Positions 60,285 to 64,000 of a DNA stretch of 64,000 bases are shown here, piece by piece. The stretch spans positions 310,001 to 374,000 of the forward strand of contig NZ_FNHB01000001.1 in the NCBI RefSeq assembly GCF_900104455.1, in the 5' to 3' direction. The notes below the pieces were generated by a model. That model saw only the letters and a program-made list of their open reading frames with translations, ran no database searches and had not been told where the DNA came from. The DNA comes from Dendrosporobacter quercicolus (GTDB lineage: Bacteria > Bacillota > Negativicutes > DSM-1736 > Dendrosporobacteraceae). Numbering within the stretch: position 1 is the stretch's first letter; the number at the start of each line of letters is the position of its first letter. A program made the position numbers and the translations under genes.

Positions 60285-61336
60285 AACTGGCAGTAATCGC
60301 TGTGACGAACAATGGCGCAAGGTTAGCGGAAAAAATTGCCCAATGTTTTACCCATTATGACATTTTCGTCAAAAGCGGCCGCAATCCGTTAGGCTATGCG
60401 CAGGAATACGATTCTCTGGGCGCGCTGATAACGAAGATTTTTTCAGCCTATGACGCTCTGGTATTTATTATGGCTACCGGAATTGTGGTCAGGGTAATTG
60501 CGCCTTTTATCCGGGACAAGCGGGTCGATCCGGCAATCGTGGTTGCCGATGAAAGCGGCCGCCATGTCATCAGCCTGCTGTCCGGTCATATCGGCGGCGC
60601 CAATGAACTGGCCAGAACAATTGCCGCCAATATCGGCGCAACCGCCGTTATTACCACAGCGACTGATGTTGGCGGTCAGCCGGCGGCTGATGTGCTGGCC
60701 GTAAAAGCAGGCCTGAAAATCGAACCATTTGCCTGCTTGAAACAGATCAATGCCGCCGCCGCCAATGGCGAAAAAGTCCGCTATTTTCTTGATCAGGCGC
60801 TGCCTCGGCGGGCATTCTATCTTGAACAGGCCGGCAGGCTGGATATTGAACTGGCAGATATGGACGACATCGCCCGCGACTGCTGCTATGACGCTGCAGT
60901 GGTCGTTACCGATCAATGCCTGACCATCGCCAAACCGCATGTAATGCTGCGCCCGCCGACGCTGGCTGTGGGAATTGGCTGCCGGCGCGGCGTCAGCGAA
61001 GCTGAAATTACCGCTGCCGTCGCCGCCGCCTGCAGTAAGGCCGGCCGGAGCACCGGCAGCATTGCCGTTATTGGCAGCACTAAGTTGAAGCAGGACGAAA
61101 CAGGCCTGCTGAATACGGCCAGGACGCTGGGGGTACCCATTCAATTCTACGATAACAGTCAGCTGGCTGCCACAATTGAAAAATATCAACTGCAGGTTTC
61201 AAGTTTTGTGAATGATAAGATTGGAGTTGGAAATGTATGCGAAGCAGCAGCAATATTAGCCGGCCAAACCAGCCAATTACTACTGCCCAAAACCAGATTC
61301 AGCCGGGTAACGGTAGCCGTCAGTCGGGTGAAATAG
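60281..61336 (+). CDS. cbiG: Cobalt-precorrin-5A hydrolase CbiG
   Basis: This 351-residue protein opens the delta-lactone ring and releases acetaldehyde. Motifs are MATGIVVRVIAPFIRDKRVDPA, HVISLLSGHIGGANELA, and the C-terminal domain with GIGCRRGVSEAEI. It begins in an ATGA overlap with cbiF, and its 3' end overlaps cbiH by about 100 bases, longer than usual. Confidence 0.9.
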   Translation: MKLAVIAVTNNGARLAEKIAQCFTHYDIFVKSGRNPLGYAQEYDSLGALITKIFSAYDALVFIMATGIVVRVIAPFIRDKRVDPAIVVADESGRHVISLLSGHIGGANELARTIAANIGATAVITTATDVGGQPAADVLAVKAGLKIEPFACLKQINAAAANGEKVRYFLDQALPRRAFYLEQAGRLDIELADMDDIARDCCYDAAVVVTDQCLTIAKPHVMLRPPTLAVGIGCRRGVSEAEITAAVAAACSKAGRSTGSIAVIGSTKLKQDETGLLNTARTLGVPIQFYDNSQLAATIEKYQLQVSSFVNDKIGVGNVCEAAAILAGQTSQLLLPKTRFSRVTVAVSRVK

Positions 61337-62061
61337 CCGTTGTGGGCATCGGCCCGGGCAGTCTGGACGACATGACGCCCCGGGCCCGTCAGGCAATTGT
61401 AAACGCGGATATTGTCGTTGGGTACAATACCTACATTGCCCTGATCAGAGCCTTGGTGGAAAACAAACAGCTGATTGGCACTGCGATGATGCAGGAAATC
61501 GAACGTTGCCAAATGGCGGTGGACGAGGCTCTGACCGGCAAGAAAATAGCCGTAGTGTCAAGCGGCGATCCGGGAATCTACGGCATGGCCGGCTTAATTT
61601 TAGAATTGGTTATGAAGCAGCCGGAAGCCGTCAGACCAAAAGTAACCGTCATTCCGGGCATCAGTGCGGTAGGTGCGGCTGCGGCCATTTTGGGCGCGCC
61701 GCTGATGCACGATTTTGCGGTAATCAGTCTCAGTGATTTGCTTACTCCCTGGGAACTGATTAAAAAACGGGCCGAGATGGCGGCTGCGGGCGATTTTGTT
61801 ATCGCCATTTATAATCCGAAAAGTAAAAAGCGGGTAACGCAAATCGAGGAAATTCGTCAAATCGTCTTAGCTCACCGTCCGTCTTCCACCCCGGTCGGCA
61901 TTGTTCACCAGGCCAGCCGGACAGGAGAAGAGATGGAACTTTCCAGTCTGGCTGAGTTTACCGCACTGCCGATTGATATGTTTTCTCTGGTGATTATTGG
62001 CAACAGCCAGACGTATGTCGCCGGCGGACGGATGATTACGCCGCGGGGCTACCGGGTATGA
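61237..62061 (+). CDS. cbiH: Cobalt-factor III C17-methyltransferase CbiH
   Basis: This 274-residue enzyme makes the ring-contracted intermediate. Motifs are VVGIGPGSLDDMTPRARQAI, VVSSGDPGIYGMAGLI and VIPGISAVGAAAAILGAP. From ATG 61237 (GGAG 10 bases upstream) it carries about 32 extra N-terminal residues and overlaps cbiG by 100 bases; GTG 61342 would give a conventional short N-terminus, but I see no good ribosome site for it. It overlaps cbiJ by four bases. Confidence 0.88.
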   Translation: MRSSSNISRPNQPITTAQNQIQPGNGSRQSGEIAVVGIGPGSLDDMTPRARQAIVNADIVVGYNTYIALIRALVENKQLIGTAMMQEIERCQMAVDEALTGKKIAVVSSGDPGIYGMAGLILELVMKQPEAVRPKVTVIPGISAVGAAAAILGAPLMHDFAVISLSDLLTPWELIKKRAEMAAAGDFVIAIYNPKSKKRVTQIEEIRQIVLAHRPSSTPVGIVHQASRTGEEMELSSLAEFTALPIDMFSLVIIGNSQTYVAGGRMITPRGYRV

Positions 62062-62819
62062 TTCTGGTTTTAGCCGGCACGCAGGATGGCCGGGAGCTGG
62101 CCGACCGGCTGGCTCAGGCCGGCTACCGCGTGATGGCGTCGGTCGTCAGCGACTATGGGCGGGAGCTGATCAATAACCGTCAGATTGCTGTTCATGCCGG
62201 TCCCCTGGATCAGGCGCAATTGACCGCCCTCGTTGCCCGGCGCGATATTGCCGTAATTGTGGACGCCAGTCATCCCTACGCCCGCAATGTGTCCGGCAAT
62301 GCCATGGCTGCCTGCGCTGCGGCGGGAATTCCTTATTTGCGTTATGAACGTCCGGCGACCGAACTGCCGGACTATCCCAAGCTGTATTTGGCCAATGATT
62401 ATAAAGTAGCCGCCCAACTTGCCGCCAGCCTGGGGAAAATCATATTTTTAACCACCGGCAGCCGCCGGCTGTCCTTGTTTAAATCGGCGCCGGAACTGGC
62501 CGGACACCGCTTGATTGCCAGGGTCCTGCCTGATCCCGCCGTCGTTGCAGAGTGCATTGCCTTAGGCTTTAAACCCGGTGATATTATCGCCATGCAGGGA
62601 CCATTTTCGCATGAGCTGAATGTCGCTCTGTTCAGGAAGTATCAGGCAGAGGTAATGATTACCAAAAACAGCGGCAATCTCGGCGGCAGCGATACCAAAC
62701 TGACAGCTGCCATCGAGCTGGATTTGCCGGTAGTGGTCATCGAACGTCCTGTTCTTCATTATCCGGCAGTCGTTCACACCGCCTCGGCGGTAATGGAATT
62801 TTTAAGGGAGGGTTTATAA
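62058..62819 (+). CDS. cbiJ: Cobalt-precorrin-6A reductase CbiJ
   Basis: This 253-residue enzyme has MILVLAGTQDGRELADRLAQ, the DASHPYARNVS motif and LTTGSRRL, and ends with a methionine-free tail. It reduces the macrocycle double bond with NAD(P)H. The stop is followed at once by cbiC. Confidence 0.9.
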   Translation: MILVLAGTQDGRELADRLAQAGYRVMASVVSDYGRELINNRQIAVHAGPLDQAQLTALVARRDIAVIVDASHPYARNVSGNAMAACAAAGIPYLRYERPATELPDYPKLYLANDYKVAAQLAASLGKIIFLTTGSRRLSLFKSAPELAGHRLIARVLPDPAVVAECIALGFKPGDIIAMQGPFSHELNVALFRKYQAEVMITKNSGNLGGSDTKLTAAIELDLPVVVIERPVLHYPAVVHTASAVMEFLREGL

Positions 62820-63446
62820 ATGGAATTCATGACAGATCCGGCCGGGATTGAAGCCCGCAGTATGGAAATTATTGCACCGCATTTGACCGGCCTGCAACTT
62901 AGTCCCGCCGAAGTTAAAGTATATTCGCGGATGATCCATGCCTCCGGGGATCCCGAATATGCCCCGATCATCCGCATCCATCCTGAGGCCATCAAGGCCG
63001 GCTGCCAGGCGTTAAGCGCCGGCTGCAATATTTACTGCGACGTTGAAATGGTCCGTACCGGTATCAATAAGAACCGCCTGGCCGAATATGGCGGAACGGT
63101 TCAGTGCCTGATCGCTGATCCTGAGATTGCGGCGATTGCCCAAAACAACGGCATTACCCGTTCCATGGCGGCAATGCGCCAATTTGCCGGTCAGCTGGAC
63201 GGGGCAATTGTTGCCATTGGCAATGCGCCGACTGCGCTGTTTGAAGTTCTGGATATCATCAACCGGACCAATATTCGCCCGGCGCTAATTATCGGCGTTC
63301 CGGTCGGTTTTGTGGGTGCGGCCGAATCGAAAGCTTTGCTGCACGAGACAGCCCCTGTTCCTTATATTACGGTATTGGGCAATAAAGGCGGCAGTCCGAT
63401 TGCCGCGGCGACCACCAACGCTCTGGTCTATATGCTGGAAAAATAG
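62820..63446 (+). CDS. cbiC: Cobalt-precorrin-8 methylmutase CbiC
   Basis: This 208-residue enzyme moves the C11 methyl to C12, giving cobyrinic acid. RMIHASGDPEYAP contains the essential His. VPVGFVGAAESK and GNKGGSPIAAATTNAL close the protein. It begins directly after the cbiJ stop. Confidence 0.92.
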   Translation: MEFMTDPAGIEARSMEIIAPHLTGLQLSPAEVKVYSRMIHASGDPEYAPIIRIHPEAIKAGCQALSAGCNIYCDVEMVRTGINKNRLAEYGGTVQCLIADPEIAAIAQNNGITRSMAAMRQFAGQLDGAIVAIGNAPTALFEVLDIINRTNIRPALIIGVPVGFVGAAESKALLHETAPVPYITVLGNKGGSPIAAATTNALVYMLEK

Positions 63447-63477
63447 TTTACTTTACAAACAAGCGGGGTGAGATCCG

Positions 63478-64000
63478 GTGCACAAGCAGAATATACCGCG
63501 GCTGGTGATCGCCGCCACCAGCAGCGGAGCAGGTAAAACCACCATAGTCAGCGGAGTTTTAGCCAGTCTTAAGCAGGCCGGGCGGACTGTCCAGGCCTAT
63601 AAAGTCGGGCCGGATTATATTGATCCCGGGTATCACCGGCTGGCCAGCGGCAAGCCTGGGCACAATCTTGATACCTGGCTGGTGCCGCCTGAAAAACTAA
63701 CGGAACTCTTTACGGCAACGGCCGGCGGCAATGATCTTGTCATCATCGAAGGCGTGATGGGACTGTATGACGGCGGGCGGGAAGGGGTAAGCAGTACGGC
63801 CGCGATTGCCAAGCTGCTTAAAGCTCCGGTTGTTTTGGTCATTGACGTAAAATCCATGGGCGAGAGCGCTGCTGCGATCGCCCTTGGATTTAAGACTTAT
63901 GATCCCGGAGTTAATCTGGCCGGCGTAATTGTTAACCGGGTAGGCTCCGACACGCACCGCCTGATGGTTTGCCAGGCCATCGAAAAGCTTGGTATTCCGG
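63478..64000 (+). CDS. cbiA: Cobyrinate a,c-diamide synthase CbiA (partial, runs off the right edge)
   Basis: The frame from GTG 63478 is open to the window end (174 codons). It begins with the P-loop AATSSGAGKTT, then VGPDYIDPGYH, EGVMGLYDGG and VIDVKSMGESAA, all hallmark sequences of CbiA, which amidates side chains a and c using glutamine and ATP. GGGGTGAG is its ribosome site. The glutaminase half is beyond the window. Confidence 0.9.
   Translation, partial: MHKQNIPRLVIAATSSGAGKTTIVSGVLASLKQAGRTVQAYKVGPDYIDPGYHRLASGKPGHNLDTWLVPPEKLTELFTATAGGNDLVIIEGVMGLYDGGREGVSSTAAIAKLLKAPVVLVIDVKSMGESAAAIALGFKTYDPGVNLAGVIVNRVGSDTHRLMVCQAIEKLGIP

Noticed and set aside
1-64000. CRISPR arrays, rRNA, tRNA, transposases or integrases
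   Set aside because: None were seen on reading through both strands; only short palindromic repeats without transposase genes are present.

Overview
The window looks like chromosomal DNA of an anaerobic, probably spore-forming Firmicute of the Negativicutes (Sporomusa/Pelosinus-like). The reasons are the strong AGGAGG-type ribosome sites with frequent GTG/TTG starts, the Bacillus-like order rnhB - ylqG-like - flhB-like - yraN, a Gram-positive-style type IV pilus operon without a secretin, an anaerobic (cbi) cobalamin pathway, and fermentative acyl-CoA, 2-oxoacid:ferredoxin and LUD-type lactate genes. The taxonomic guess is inference. I see no rRNA, tRNA, CRISPR, prophage or transposase gene.

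Layout. 1-4.3 kb: rnhB end, a FliK/YlqG-like protein, an FlhB C-terminal-like protein, an HD-GYP phosphodiesterase, yraN and a UbiX-like prenyltransferase. 4.3-14.6 kb: acyl-CoA metabolism, namely a propionate/acetate CoA-transferase, a crotonase, a NemR-like repressor with an alcohol/aldehyde dehydrogenase pair, and an acyl-CoA dehydrogenase with EtfBA. 14.7-24.5 kb: MarR, ComM, two chemotaxis transducers, an esterase, twin small exported proteins, an amidase, a repeat-built tail-anchored protein, and gene-poor DNA. 24.5-39.2 kb: rpoZ, yqeG, aroE, then a pilus operon (pilB to pilO with pseudopilins and a ComFB protein) running into aroC-aroK-aroB and pfkA. 39.2-50 kb: a structured RNA candidate, a hypothetical protein, larB-larC, queC-folE2, a solitary DNA methyltransferase, and an envelope-sugar cluster (YdjC deacetylase, flippase-like protein, epimerase, GT39). 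50-53.1 kb: korDABC with a VOC protein. 53.2-56.1 kb (minus strand): lutC and a fused lutB-lutA. 56.5-64 kb: cbiDETLFGHJC and the start of cbiA.

How the genes fit together. The CoA-transferase, crotonase, acyl-CoA dehydrogenase and Etf suit short-chain fatty acid activation and enoyl-CoA reduction coupled to ferredoxin. Two of these promoter regions share a TTGCATGCAA palindrome, which suggests one regulon. The alcohol and aldehyde dehydrogenases form an operon whose promoter, like that of the adjacent NemR-like gene, carries an operator core between -35 and -10. Pilus assembly is preceded by a leader RNA with a clear intrinsic terminator and includes a ComFB-family (c-di-GMP receptor-like) protein, so second-messenger control is plausible.

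The least explained items are: the pilB leader; a four-helix RNA-like element with a possible pseudoknot after pfkA; identical OmpR-type promoter architecture in front of two paralogous secreted proteins; a 152-bp palindromic element that supplies the end of one pilin gene and the ribosome site of the next; a protein made of three 23-residue repeats; and a C-run/G-run hairpin that covers the cbiD ribosome site in place of a B12 riboswitch.
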